This document shows, piece by piece, positions 33,937 through 44,044 of a DNA stretch of 64,000 nucleotides. The stretch's first letter is position 1. Each line of letters starts with the position of its first letter. The stretch comes from Mycoplasma crocodyli MP145 (GTDB lineage: Bacteria > Bacillota_I > Bacilli_A > Mycoplasmatales > Metamycoplasmataceae), in contig NC_014014.1 in NCBI RefSeq assembly GCF_000025845.1, positions 1 to 64,000 of the forward strand. Direction: 5' to 3'. The notes below the pieces were generated by a model that saw only the letters and a list, made by a program, of their open reading frames with translations, was not told the DNA's origin and searched no databases. Both the position numbers and the translations under genes were made by a program.

Positions 33937-34110
33937 ATTGTTTTATGATTATTAACTTTTGCATTTGATATAAGTTCTATATATAATATCCCACTAGGTG
34001 CAATATTTAACATCTTCTTATTTGTTTTAATAATTCACTTGCATAATAATTTATTAAGTGAGTTAAAAGAAGAAATAATTGAAGCAGATAAAAAACCAAT
34101 AACCAAATAA
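33937..34110 (+). pseudogene. Remnant of a small membrane protein gene
   Basis: An open stretch of about 57 codons with no usable ATG reads IVLWLLTFAFDISSIYN, then a hydrophobic span IFNIFLFVLIIHLHNN, then a charged tail ELKEEIIEADKKPITK before TAA. It looks like the C-terminal part of a membrane protein of the same kind as the two upstream genes, with its front half lost. The 33836-34145 gap otherwise holds only two terminators. Confidence 0.45.
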
Positions 34111-34142
34111 ACTATTGTTTGAAAGGGTTGTTGGTTTTTTAT
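34089..34142 (+). terminator. Terminator overlapping the remnant's end
   Basis: AAAACCAATAACC pairs with GGTTGTTGGTTTT (one wobble pair) and a T run follows. The left arm lies inside the last codons of the remnant ORF. Confidence 0.75.
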
Positions 34143-34145
34143 CAA

Positions 34146-35651
34146 TTATTTTATAAGTAAAGATTTTTCATCCATTTCTTTTGGTTGTTTTATATTAATG
34201 TAATCTAAAACAGTTGGAGCAACATTAGCTAATTTTCCGTTTTCAAGTCTAACGTTTTTATCGTTACAGATTAACATAACAGGACTTGAAGTATGTTTTG
34301 TAGCTGGGTTCCCTTGTGCGTCTTCTGTTAGTTCTGCATTTCCATGATCGGCTGTAATAAAGATTGTTACGGAATTTTTATCAGCTCAATCTAAAACTCT
34401 TCTAAGTTGGCTATCTAAAACTTCAACAGCTGTAACTGTAGCCTTTAAATCTCCTGTATGTCCAACCATATCGGGATTTGCATAGTTCATAATTGTTACA
34501 TCATAGTCTAATCCGTTGGCCAATAATTCATCAGTAATTCCTTTTGCAGACATTTGTGGTGCTGTTGCATAAGATTCAACTTTTAATGAAGGAACCATTA
34601 TTCTTTTTGAATTCTTATATTCAATATCATTTCCACCATCCATAAAGAAAGTAACATGAGCATATTTTTGCGTTTCTGCAATTCTTAATTGTTTTTTGTT
34701 TGCAAGTTCTAAAACTTTTCCAATAGGATGTGTAATTTTCATTTCATCAAAAGCAACCAAAGTATTTAAACCTTCATATTTCATCATTGAAACAAATTCT
34801 GATATTTTTCTTATGTTTTTAGGTTTTGCATCATACAATTTTGAATTTATAAATAGATGGCTTAATTGTCTTGCTCTATCTGGTCTAAAATTAAAGAATA
34901 TAATTGAATCATTATTGTTTATAAAATCTTCTTTCTTACAATTTTGATTAATTGATGGAACTAAGAATTCGTCAGTAATTCCTTTTGAATATTGTTCCTC
35001 TACAAATTCTTTTGCAGTATTAAATTTGCTTTCAGTCAATCCCAGTAGTGCATCATATCCTTGTTCAACTCTATCAAACATTTTGTCTCTATCCATTGAG
35101 TAAAAACGTCCAGCAATACTTGCGATTTTATATCCATATTTATCGCATTTTTCTTGAAGTTTTTCAATAGAAATTAAAATTGATTTTGGAGCAACATCTC
35201 TTCCGTCTCCGAAACAATGAACTGAAACATTTTTAAGTCCAAAATTATGGGCTGCATCAAGCAATGCAAACAAATGATCTTCAAGCGAATGAACTCCTCC
35301 TGGGCTTAATAACCCCATTAAGTGTAGAGTTGAATTATTCTTTTTAACACTATTAAATGCAGTTAAAAAAGATTGATTTTTAGCAAACTTCTTATCATCA
35401 AGAGCTTTTTTAATCAATGATAGCCCAGTATAAACTACTGTACCAGCTCCAATGTTTAAATGTCCAACTTCACTATTTCCCATTTGTCCAACAGGTAGTC
35501 CCACATACTCTCCTGATGCTTGAATTATTGAATTTGGATATTCTTTGAACATCATATCAAAGGTAGGCGTGTTTGCTAATGCAAACGCGTTACCTTGTTT
35601 TTCTTCTCTTAGACCTAAACCGTCTATAACTATTAGTACAACTTTCTTCAT
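34146..35651 (-). CDS. gpmI: 2,3-bisphosphoglycerate-independent phosphoglycerate mutase
   Basis: GpmI interconverts 3- and 2-phosphoglycerate, just before enolase in glycolysis. The 501-residue product has the normal length. It shows the metal site VLIVIDGLGLR, the phosphoserine motif MGNSEVGHLNIGAG with Ser60, HCFGDGRDVAP, GRFYSMDRDKM and the metal ligands NYANPDMVGHTG. The start is the ATG at 35651 behind AAGGAG; a longer in-frame opening upstream lacks family similarity. Two UGA Trp codons are present. Confidence 0.96.
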
Positions 35652-35755
35652 GTATCTCCTTAAATAAAAATAATTATAGAATATTTTTATCAACTTAATT
35701 AAATAACTATCTAAATAAATGTGGAACATTTATGTCATTTTATGTTTTTACTTCC

Positions 35756-35781
35756 TATATATATATATATATATATATAAT
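35756..35781 (+). repeat. (TA)12 tract abutting a TATAAT box
   Basis: An uninterrupted TA dinucleotide run of 12 units (35756-35779) ends in a perfect TATAAT (35776-35781), about 70 bases before the next ATG. The tract fills the region where the -35/-10 spacer would be. Confidence 0.8.
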
Positions 35782-35850
35782 GTTTATGAAATTATCTAAT
35801 TTTTTTATTAAATAATTTCATTTTAAAGGAGAAAGAAAGAAAATTAAATT

Positions 35851-37809
35851 ATGAAAAACATTGAAAAAATTTATGATGTTAATAAAACGTTTAAAGATAA
35901 ATATCAGCAAGAACATGAAGAGAATACTATAAACTACTTTTGTGATCTTGTTGAAAAATCTAAAATTGATATTTCAGAAAACATCAAAACTAATGTAGAA
36001 ATAAGAAAATTAGAAAAATCATTAGTTTCAAAAACAAAATCCACCAAAACAAATAAAAAAATGAAAAAAGTTTTAATTGTTTTAGGTGTAATTCTTTTTT
36101 TATTAGGTTGATATTTCTTAATAGGACCATTCGTTTTATCAGGAGCAAAAGATTATACAACAACTAAAAAAATAATACTTTCACTTAGTGGTGGTTTAAT
36201 GCTAATAATATCGATATTAATGATTTTGTATGTATTTAAGATTAATAAAAAAATACTTGCAAACAACTTAATGAATTCAAAGAGCGATGCAAAATTAGAA
36301 GAACTAAAAGAATTAGTAAAAAAACAATTAGAACCATTAAATGGTTTATACTCTTACGGTACTCTTAATCAAATAGTAAGTAAAACTATTCCTGATTTTG
36401 AATTTAACGATTTTCTAAATGCTGAATGATTACACAATTTTTTAAATACATATAATTTTGAAATTATAGATTTTGGAAAAAACGGTTCTTATAAATCATT
36501 AATATCGGGTGAACTTTACGGTAATAAGTTCCTTTTAGCAGATATGATCAAATTAGAAATCGAAACCAAGAAATATTTTGGAAATCTTGAAGTTGCATAT
36601 AGTGAAAAAAGTAAAAAAATTAACGGTGATACTGTTATTAAAACAGTTAAACAAAATCTTGAAGCTTCTGTTGTTAAGTCTTATCCTAATTTCTATCAAT
36701 CGCCATTTTTATTGTATGGTAATCAATTGCTGCCTAATCTAGATTTTTCTAGAGATCCTTCTGAATTGAATTCGAAAAAACCTGATGAGGTAGATAAATT
36801 TATTCAAAAGAAAGCAAAAGAATTTGAAAAATTAGATCGCAATTCAACTAAACAAGGTGGTCAATTCTCATTAATGAGTAATCTAGATTTTGAAGTTCTA
36901 TTTAATTGTACAGATAGAAATAATGAAAAAGATTTTAGAATGCTATTTACTCCATCAACTCAAAAAGAATTAACTGACATATTTAGAGATAGAGATACAT
37001 CATTTGGTGATGTATATACATGGGTAAAAAATTCAAATATGAATATCTTAATGTCGAGTTGTTTGGAAGATCTAAAATTTGAAGATTATATAGATGAGAC
37101 AACTGTTGAATGTAATAGTAAATTATATTATTCACCAGATGAATTTTATAATACAAACATTAATATTGCTAGACAAAAATTTATTGATGCAAACGTTTTT
37201 TATTTTAAAAAACTTTATTATATATTTGCACCAATTCTTGCTACTCACGAGTTTCACAATAGCAAACCAAAAGAAACAACTAAAAAATACAATGGTGAAG
37301 CAAATTTTGCCACAATTCAACATGAAGAATTTGCGAATGAATTATTAAAAAATGAAATTGATGCGGTTTCACACAACGAATCTTTAATAGATGACATTAT
37401 GAAAACAAAGTTAGTCACAAAACACGGTTTAGTAGATGAGGTTGAAGCAACAGCATATGGTTTTAATGCAGTAGAGAAAGTAGATTATATTGATGTAAAA
37501 GCTGGTAATGGGAAATATTACCCTGTTCCTGTAACTTGATATGATTATGTCCCAGTGAAAAAAACATCAAGATTTTATGCAATATCAATACCAGTTAAAG
37601 AATCGTTATTAAGTACTTGATCATGTGTAGATATTTCAAATCATGAGCTTTGAAATGATAATTTTGGATCTGATGTATTTCCAACAATTAAAAACTCAAC
37701 TCTTATTTTATTAAAACAAGATAGAGAGTATGATCTTAAGTTATTAGAACAAATAGTTATGGATTATGCAAAAGAATTAAATAAAAAGGAAAAATCAATT
37801 AATGGCTAA
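35851..37809 (+). CDS. DUF3137-like two-span membrane protein
   Basis: The 652-residue protein has a polar, lysine-rich N-terminus (1-70), two membrane spans at about 72-95 and 112-132, then a large soluble domain. The stretch YSYGTLNQIVSKTIPDFEF with the following SGELYGNKFLLADMIKLEI fits the DUF3137 pattern as I remember it. A lemA gene overlaps its end by eight bases, a pairing known in mycoplasmas. Many UGA Trp codons occur near the C-terminus. AAGGAG lies 19 bases upstream of the ATG, rather far. Its role is unknown. Confidence 0.7.
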
Positions 37810-38476
37810 TCAATTAGACGAATTAACAAGCCCTGTTAACAACCAAGGTAATGATGTTAATGTTATTAACAAACAATTGGAAGTAAAAATTGGTTTGAGT
37901 TATGTTTTATTAGAAATATTAGCTTGAATATTTTTAATAATTCCAGGGATAATAATTTTAGTAAAAAAAATAAAGGCAAAACAATACTTTGATCAATTGC
38001 AACAAAAAATTCAAAGATCTGCTTCACAAGTTGATAATTATTTAGAACAAAGAGTTATTGTTTTGCAAAACACAGCCTCACTTGTTCAAAAATCTATAAC
38101 CCTTGATAAGGATGTTATGTTGGGTGTTGCTGAATTAAGATCCACTAATCCTAGAAAAAACAATAGTCTTGAAGATAGAAATGATAAGAATTTATTGCTT
38201 GATGGAATATCTAGAAATATAAACATTGCTTTTGAAAAATATCCAGAATTAAACTCGATAAAAGCTATTCAGGATGCAATTCAACAAAACTCACAATTAC
38301 AAAAGGAAATAACTGCTTCAAGAGAATATTATAATGATAATGTTTCAAAATGAAATACCGATATATTCAAATGATATGTTTTTAAGTATGTTGCAGGTAA
38401 AAACAAATTTACAACAAGAATACCCTTTTCAACAAGCGCAGAAATAAAATCATTATCAAAATCCGTTCTTTTATAA
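37802..38476 (+). CDS. LemA family protein
   Basis: The 224-residue protein has one span near residues 33-55 (LLEILAWIFLIIPGIIILV), then the LemA coiled-helix domain with VDNYLEQRVIVLQNTASLVQ and ASREYYNDNVSKWN, which are the family hallmarks. The soluble part is likely cytoplasmic or surface-facing; orientation cannot be set. The gene starts inside the end of the DUF3137-like gene, so the two are translationally coupled and may form a complex. Confidence 0.85.
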
Positions 38477-38548
38477 AGATTTATTATTTTTATACTATAA
38501 AATATATTAGAAATTATTTAAAATAAATAATTTCTAATAAGGAGTAAA

Positions 38549-38932
38549 ATGTTAAAAACAAATAACAGTGCAATAAGAATTTTCTTGTTTTCACTTGTAA
38601 CTTTTGGTATTTATGGATTGTTTTTTCTACATAGAGTAGCTAAAGAAACCAATCAAATTTGTCAAGGAGACAGACGTAAAACGGGAGGATTACTAGCATT
38701 TATAATTTTAGGAATAATTACTTTTGGTATTTATGTCTTAGTGTGAAAATTTAAGATTCTTTCAAGAAGAAGATTATTCTTAGAAAAAAATGGTCGTAAA
38801 GGAGTAGCTAGTCAAACAGTATACTTACTGTGAGCTTTATTATTCTTTCCTGTTGCACCAATATATTTTTATTTTAAAGGTACATGACAACACAATGCAA
38901 TTTGTGAAGTTTATAACCAATTAAAAAAATAA
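38549..38932 (+). CDS. DUF4234-like membrane protein
   Basis: The 127-residue protein has three hydrophobic segments and starts with RIFLFSLVTFGIYGLFFLHRVAKETNQIC, repeating TFGIY in the second segment (IITFGIYVLVWKF), the pattern of DUF4234 proteins. It has a clear AAGGAG and its own terminator. Function unknown. Confidence 0.75.
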
Positions 38933-38940
38933 CTTTATAA

Positions 38941-38967
38941 AAAAATGCGGGTGGCCGCATTTTTTTA
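38941..38967 (+). terminator. Terminator after the DUF4234-like gene
   Basis: AAAAATGCGG and CCGCATTTTT pair around GTGG, followed by a T run. One of the most GC-rich hairpins in the window. Confidence 0.9.
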
Positions 38968-38994
38968 TATTTAACAAAAGGTAAAATAAAGTAT

Positions 38995-39000
38995 TATTAT
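38995..39000 (+). promoter_or_regulatory. Probable -10 box of tsaE (leaderless)
   Basis: TATTAT lies seven bases before the tsaE ATG; there is no ribosome-binding site. Confidence 0.4.
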
Positions 39001-39007
39001 ATTACTT

Positions 39008-39403
39008 ATGAACTCAACTAAATATAGAACTAAAACAATTCAAGATGTTGTAATTTTTGCTAAAGAGTTATTAACCATTTTAAATGAAAAGAAAATTCTT
39101 CTTTTGGATGGCCAATTAGGAGCAGGAAAAACAGCGTTAGTAAAAGAGATTGGAAAATTGCTAAACATTGGTGAAACTATTAATTCACCTAGTTTTAACT
39201 ATATGAAAATTTATGATGGTTTAATTCATATTGATTTATATAACTATAAAGGCGATATTGAAGAATTTGAAGATTACTTTGAGGATAACATCGTTGCTAT
39301 AGAATGGGCAAATAAGACAAATTATAATTTTAAAAATTACATAAAAATTAATGTTGAGATTGATGGTAATTATCATGTTTATAAAATTGAGGAGATTAAA
39401 TAA
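39008..39403 (+). CDS. tsaE: tRNA t6A37 biosynthesis ATPase TsaE
   Basis: TsaE is the ATPase of the threonylcarbamoyl-adenosine pathway and works with TsaB and TsaD. The 131-residue protein has Walker A GQLGAGKTALVKE at about 35-47, SPSFNYMKIYDG, the HIDLYN motif, and FEDYFEDNIVAIEWA. It is the first of a three-gene cluster, each pair overlapping by one base. Confidence 0.94.
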   Translation: MNSTKYRTKTIQDVVIFAKELLTILNEKKILLLDGQLGAGKTALVKEIGKLLNIGETINSPSFNYMKIYDGLIHIDLYNYKGDIEEFEDYFEDNIVAIEWANKTNYNFKNYIKINVEIDGNYHVYKIEEIK

Positions 39404-39948
39404 TGAAACTTTTTTTAGACACATCTAGTGAAGATTTCCTTCTTCTTTTAATTGATGAAAACAACAAAATAATTGATAATATTTTTTACTCTTCATATAA
39501 GAAAAAAGTTAATTTAATTGTTGATTCATTTAAAGAAATTTTGAAAAAAAACAATTTTAAAGTTTCTGATTTATCATCATTGTATACGAATATAGGACCT
39601 GGTTTTTTTACTGGAACAAGATCCTCTTTGGTTTTTTTTAGAACCCTTGCTATGATCAATAAATTAGATGTTTACACTTGTACAAGTTTTGATATTTTAG
39701 AGAAACAAAACCAGTCAGAAAATTTATATTTAGATGCACAAGGCGGAAGTGCATATCACTTTAAAAAATCTTCAAAAAATATAGAAGTAATTAACAACTT
39801 CGAAGGAATATTAAATAAAATCAATTATAATGATTTAGTTATTAATTGAGATTATTATAAGAACATTTTTATAAAAACCGATAAAAAAAATTTGCTAGAT
39901 TTAAGTGTTTTATACATAAAAAAACCTCAAATAGGAGAGAAAAAATAA
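39403..39948 (+). CDS. tsaB: tRNA t6A37 biosynthesis protein TsaB
   Basis: TsaB is the inactive ASKHA-fold partner that forms a dimer with TsaD. The 181-residue product is shorter than the usual 220-230. It has MKLFLDTSSED at the start and the conserved NIGPGFFTGTRSSLVFFRTLA segment. The C-terminal half is poorly conserved. Stop and start codons overlap by one base with both neighbours (TAATG), indicating co-translation. Confidence 0.88.
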
Positions 39949-40889
39949 TGCTAATATTAGGTATAGAAACAAGCCATGATGATACATCATTAGCTTTATT
40001 AAATGAACATGGTGTAGTAGATATGATAAGTATATCTCAAGCAGATTTTTTTAAAAAATACGGTGGAACTATTCCTGAATTAGCTTCAAGAGAACATGTT
40101 CAAAATATAGCTATAATTCTTGATCAAATGATTAAAAAACATAATTTGAAAGATATTAGTCACATTGCATACACTGAAAAACCAGGATTAATTGGAACAC
40201 TTCAAATTGGATTTTTATTTGCAAGTGCATTATCACTTTCTCTTGATGTACCGCTTATTCCGATTAACCATTTATACGGACATCTATTTTCAGCTTCCAT
40301 TGATAATAAAGTTATTTTTCCAGCGTTATGCCTATTAGTTTCGGGTGGCCACACTCAATTGCTACTAGCAAAAGATGTAGATCAAATTGAAATAATTGGT
40401 GAAACAATGGACGACGCAATAGGAGAAGTTTTTGATAAAGTAGCTGCTAAATCAAATATCGGCTTTCCCGGTGGACCTATAATTGATAAAATTTTTGAAA
40501 ATTATCGTGGTGAATTTATTACTTTTACTAAACCAAAAACTTTAAAAGAACTAGATTTTTCTTTCAGTGGTTTAAAAACACAAGTTATAAATTACATTCA
40601 TAATTCATTTCAAAAAAACACTAAAATAGATGTTAATCAAGTAGTTGCAAGTTTCCAAAAAACAGCAATTGATTACGTTATAGAAAAAACTAAAACAGCT
40701 GTATCACAGCACAATATAAAAACACTTATACTTGGTGGAGGGGTAAGTGCTAATTCTTATTTAAGAAAGGAATTTGTTAAAATTTTTGATAATACAATTA
40801 TTCCTAATTTAAAGTATGCTACAGATAATGGAGCTATGATTGCTCAGTATGCTTTTCTTCAATTAGAAAAAATGAATTCAAAAAAATAA
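39948..40889 (+). CDS. tsaD: tRNA N6-adenosine threonylcarbamoyltransferase TsaD
   Basis: TsaD transfers the threonylcarbamoyl group to A37 of tRNAs that read ANN codons. The 313-residue protein shows GIETSHDDTSLAL, GTIPELASREH, the metal site NHLYGHLFSA with His at about 108 and 112, LVSGGHTQLLL, DDAIGEVFDKVA and the C-terminal GGGVSANSYLR. It is the last gene of the tsaE-tsaB-tsaD cluster. TsaC/Sua5, needed for the first step, is not in the window. Confidence 0.96.
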   Translation: MLILGIETSHDDTSLALLNEHGVVDMISISQADFFKKYGGTIPELASREHVQNIAIILDQMIKKHNLKDISHIAYTEKPGLIGTLQIGFLFASALSLSLDVPLIPINHLYGHLFSASIDNKVIFPALCLLVSGGHTQLLLAKDVDQIEIIGETMDDAIGEVFDKVAAKSNIGFPGGPIIDKIFENYRGEFITFTKPKTLKELDFSFSGLKTQVINYIHNSFQKNTKIDVNQVVASFQKTAIDYVIEKTKTAVSQHNIKTLILGGGVSANSYLRKEFVKIFDNTIIPNLKYATDNGAMIAQYAFLQLEKMNSKK

Positions 40890-40890
40890 C

Positions 40891-40896
40891 TATAAT
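40891..40896 (+). promoter_or_regulatory. -10 box of the first HAD gene (leaderless)
   Basis: TATAAT begins right after the tsaD stop and ends six bases before the ATG at 40903. There is no ribosome-binding site. Confidence 0.55.
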
Positions 40897-40902
40897 TAAA
40901 AT

Positions 40903-41727
40903 ATGACATACATAGGACCAAAAATATTTTTCATTGACCTTGACGGAACATTGATAGATGAAAAAAGTAAAACATTAATTAGTGAAGAAAATTTACAAGC
41001 ACTTTATGAACTTAAAAAATATTCTCATTTAGTTGTTTCGACAGGAAGAAGTTTTAACGATCATAAAGTACAAGAAATACTTTCAAAAATTCCAAGTGAG
41101 TTCATAATTTGTTCATCAGGTGCACATATTTATGAAGACAAAAATTTAATCAAAAGAGACTTTTTTAATCAAAGAACGTTGGGTTTTATTAAAGATTATG
41201 CTATAAAAAACAAAATACCTTTTGTTCTTTTTTCGGATGAGCATGAGGATCTAATTGTCTATAATAAATTTCATCGATGAGTAGCTAAGAAGTTTTGAGG
41301 AAAAAGAGTAAATGTTGAAATTTGTAAAGAATCAAAGGCGATAAACAAAGTCGGAATTGTTAAAATTGCTTTTTTAACTTGACCATTTAAAATGAAAAAA
41401 TTAGTTAAAAAAATTAATAATGACTTTCATTCGGTTAATACATACACAGCTAATGGCAATTGAGTTCTTGAAATAACAGATAAAGATACTAATAAACTTA
41501 GTGCTAGTATTTTTATAGCCAACAAACTAGGTATCAATATTAAAGAAACTATTCACATCGGTGATTCGATGTCCGATTCTGTTACTGTTGGTACAGTTGG
41601 TAAAACAATAGCAATGAAAAATGCAGATAAAGAATTTAAGGATATGGCAGATATTATTGGACCCAAAAACAAAAAAGCAGGTGTTGCACGAATAATAAAT
41701 GCAATTTTAAAAAGAAGTATTCTATAA
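40903..41727 (+). CDS. HAD-IIB family (Cof-type) phosphatase 1
   Basis: The 274-residue haloacid dehalogenase-like hydrolase has motif I FFIDLDGTLID, motif II VVSTGR, and motif III/IV HIGDSMSDSVTV. Cof-type members dephosphorylate small phosphates such as sugar phosphates or nucleotides; the substrate is unknown. UGA Trp codons are clustered in the cap region (residues 125-190). The next gene is a paralogue of identical length. Confidence 0.88.
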
Positions 41728-41755
41728 GAATGCTTTTTAATTTTTAAAACTATCT

Positions 41756-41761
41756 TATAAT
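41756..41761 (+). promoter_or_regulatory. -10 box of the second HAD gene (leaderless)
   Basis: TATAAT ends six bases before the ATG at 41768, with no ribosome-binding site. Confidence 0.55.
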
Positions 41762-41767
41762 TTGTTT

Positions 41768-42592
41768 ATGAATACAACATTTGTACCAAAAATTATATTT
41801 CTAGACTTAGATGGAACGTTAATAGACATTAAAGATGGAAAAATAAGAGATATAAGTAAAGAAAATTACGAGTATTTAATTGAATTAAATAAAAAAATTC
41901 CAGTAGTGGTTTCAACAGGTAGAGGGGTTAATGATGCCACTGATGTTTTGGTTTCAAGATTAAATCAAAACTCATATATAGCTTGAAATGGAGCTCAAAT
42001 AGTTATTGACGGAAAATTAGCTTTTAAAAAACCTATTCCAGAACCTATTGTTAATGAAATTTTTGATGATATTAAAACTTCAAAAATTAGTGTTATACTA
42101 AACTCTGATCCTAAAAATTTAGCATTTGCAAGTAACATTTTTTATAAATTTGTGATGAAATTTGCTAAATATAACGCTAAGTTATACAAGGATTATAAAG
42201 GTGGAATTGAAGTTTTTAAACTTTTATTATGATGTCCATCAAAACAAAAAGTTAAGAAACTTCATGATGAGTGAAATCAAAAATACAAAGGCAAATTAAC
42301 GATTTGTTTAAGTGGTAAACATAATGAATTTATAGAAATAACAGCTCATAATGTTTCAAAGGGTCATGGCGAACTAGAATGATGTAAAATATATGGAATT
42401 GATCCTAAATATGCAATGCACATAGGTGATTCGCTTAATGATGCTTCTCCAAAAGATAAAATAGGTTGTTTAGTAGCCTTAAACAATTCAGTACCAGAAC
42501 TAAAATCTGTTGCAGACATTAATACAGAGATAGATTTTACAAATGCTGGAGTTGCAAGATTTTTGAAAAAGTTTTTAAAAGATAGAATTTAA
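41768..42592 (+). CDS. HAD-IIB family (Cof-type) phosphatase 2
   Basis: The 274-residue protein has motif I IFLDLDGTLID, motif II VVVSTGRG, and motif IV HIGDSLNDASPKD. It is a tandem paralogue of the preceding gene with the same length and layout but a divergent cap domain. A TTG six bases upstream is also in frame; I chose the ATG because of the promoter spacing. The substrate is unknown. Confidence 0.88.
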
Positions 42593-42660
42593 CTTTTAAT
42601 TCATATAAAACATTGTTTTATTATCAAAAATCAATTTTAAAAATAATTAATAATTTAATA

Positions 42661-42666
42661 TATAAT
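42661..42666 (+). promoter_or_regulatory. -10 box of tuf
   Basis: TATAAT lies 122 bases before the tuf ATG. It gives a predicted leader of about 115 bases, far longer than for most genes here. The -35 region is all A/T. Confidence 0.55.
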
Positions 42667-42692
42667 ATAAAGTAATTTTATACATATTAAGT

Positions 42693-42756
42693 TTTTAGTG
42701 CTTATGGATAGGATCTAGTTGTAAGGCTAGACTTTAGGTGGGTTTTAGCGCTAAAA
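42693..42756 (+). ncRNA. Structured 5' leader element of tuf
   Basis: TTTTAGTGCT (42693-42702) can pair over ten bases with AGCGCTAAAA (42747-42756), including one G-U pair, closing a 44-base loop. Inside it TCTAG (42714-42718) pairs with CTAGA (42727-42731). The downstream arm is also part of a perfect palindrome, TTTTAGCGCTAAAA (42743-42756), so two alternative folds compete. It lies between the promoter and the GAAAGGA ribosome-binding site of tuf. Confidence 0.5.
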
Positions 42757-42788
42757 TTCAAAAAAATATTGAAAGGAAATAAGATTAT

Positions 42789-43982
42789 ATGGCAAAAATA
42801 GATTTTGACCGTAGCAAAGAACACGTTAACGTTGGAACAATCGGACACGTTGACCATGGAAAAACAACTTTAACAGCTGCAATTGCTACAGTTTTATCAA
42901 AAAAAGGATTATCAGAAGCTCGTGATTATGCTTCAATCGATAATGCACCAGAAGAAAAAGCACGTGGGATAACAATTAATACTTCACACGTTGAATATCA
43001 AACAGAAAAACGTCACTACGCACACGTTGACTGTCCTGGTCACGCTGACTACGTTAAAAACATGATTACCGGAGCAGCTCAAATGGATGGAGCAATCTTA
43101 GTTGTTGCTGCAACAGATGGACCAATGCCTCAAACAAAAGAACACATTCTTTTATCAAGACAAGTTGGAGTTCCTCGTATTGTTGTTTTCTTAAACAAAT
43201 GCGACATGCTACAAGGTAAAGACGGTGAAGAAATGATCGACCTTGTTGAAATGGAAATACGTGGATTATTATCAGAATACGGATTTGATGGAGATAATGC
43301 ACCAGTTGTTCGTGGATCAGCATTACAAGCTTTACAAGGAAATGCAGAATACGAAGACAAAATTATGGAATTAATGTCTGCGGTTGATGAATACATTTTA
43401 ACACCTCAAAAAGACTTAGACAAACCATTCTTAATGGCCGTTGAAGACGTTTTCACAATTACAGGACGTGGAACTGTTGCTACAGGACGTGTAGAACGTG
43501 GAACATTAAAATTAAATGATGAAGTTGAAATTGTTGGGTTACACGCAACTAAAAAAACAGTTGTTACAGGAATTGAAATGTTCCGTAAAAACTTAAAAGA
43601 AGCTTTAGCTGGGGATAATGCAGGATTATTACTACGTGGAATTAACCGTGAAGATGTAGAACGTGGACAAGTATTAGCTAAACCAGGTTCAATTATTCCT
43701 CACACAGAATTCGAAGCTGCAATTTATGTACTTAAAAAAGAAGAAGGTGGACGTCATACACCATTCTTAAAGAACTATAAACCTCAATTCTACTTCCGTA
43801 CAACAGACGTTACTGGTGGAGTTGAATTCGAAGCTGGACGTGAAATGGTTATGCCAGGAGAAAATGTTAACTTAAAAGTTAAACTTATTGCTCCTATCGC
43901 TGTTGAAGCAGGAACAAAATTCTCTATCCGTGAAGGTGGACGTACAGTTGGTGCTGGTTCAGTAACAAAAATTATTAAATAA
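42789..43982 (+). CDS. tuf: Elongation factor Tu
   Basis: EF-Tu carries aminoacyl-tRNA to the ribosome. The 397-residue product has GHVDHGKTT at 19-27, the switch region [22 protein letters not shown] and NKCD, followed by the two barrel domains. It contains no UGA Trp codon. Its arginine codons are almost all CGT (about 18 to 1 AGA), unlike its neighbours, which is a mark of very high expression. A long structured leader precedes it and a hairpin terminator follows. Confidence 0.99.
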   Translation: MAKIDFDRSKEHVNVGTIGHVDHGKTTLTAAIATVLSKKGLSEARDYASIDNAPEEKARGITINTSHVEYQTEKRHYAHVDCPGHADYVKNMITGAAQMDGAILVVAATDGPMPQTKEHILLSRQVGVPRIVVFLNKCDMLQGKDGEEMIDLVEMEIRGLLSEYGFDGDNAPVVRGSALQALQGNAEYEDKIMELMSAVDEYILTPQKDLDKPFLMAVEDVFTITGRGTVATGRVERGTLKLNDEVEIVGLHATKKTVVTGIEMFRKNLKEALAGDNAGLLLRGINREDVERGQVLAKPGSIIPHTEFEAAIYVLKKEEGGRHTPFLKNYKPQFYFRTTDVTGGVEFEAGREMVMPGENVNLKVKLIAPIAVEAGTKFSIREGGRTVGAGSVTKIIK

Positions 43983-43995
43983 TATATGTACAAAG

Positions 43996-44031
43996 ATACA
44001 TTGCTATTTTTCTAGCGGTGTATTTTATTTT
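43996..44031 (+). terminator. Terminator after tuf
   Basis: ATACATTGC (43996-44004) pairs with GCGGTGTAT (44015-44023), with two G-U pairs, followed by Ts. It lies just before the ribosome-binding site of pyrG, so some read-through into pyrG is possible. Confidence 0.72.
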
Positions 44032-44044
44032 TAGAAGGAGAAAA

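Noticed and set aside
35652-35729. Longer N-terminus for GpmI
   Set aside because: The upstream in-frame extension lacks similarity to the family, while the ATG at 35651 has AAGGAG and starts the expected MKKVVLIVIDG.
43066-43396. Two long minus-strand frames opposite tuf
   Set aside because: They result from the biased codon use of tuf; there is no start signal and no recognisable protein.
44018-44044. Upstream start for PyrG
   Set aside because: The extension would read through the tuf terminator; the ATG at 44045 has a good ribosome-binding site and the canonical N-terminus.
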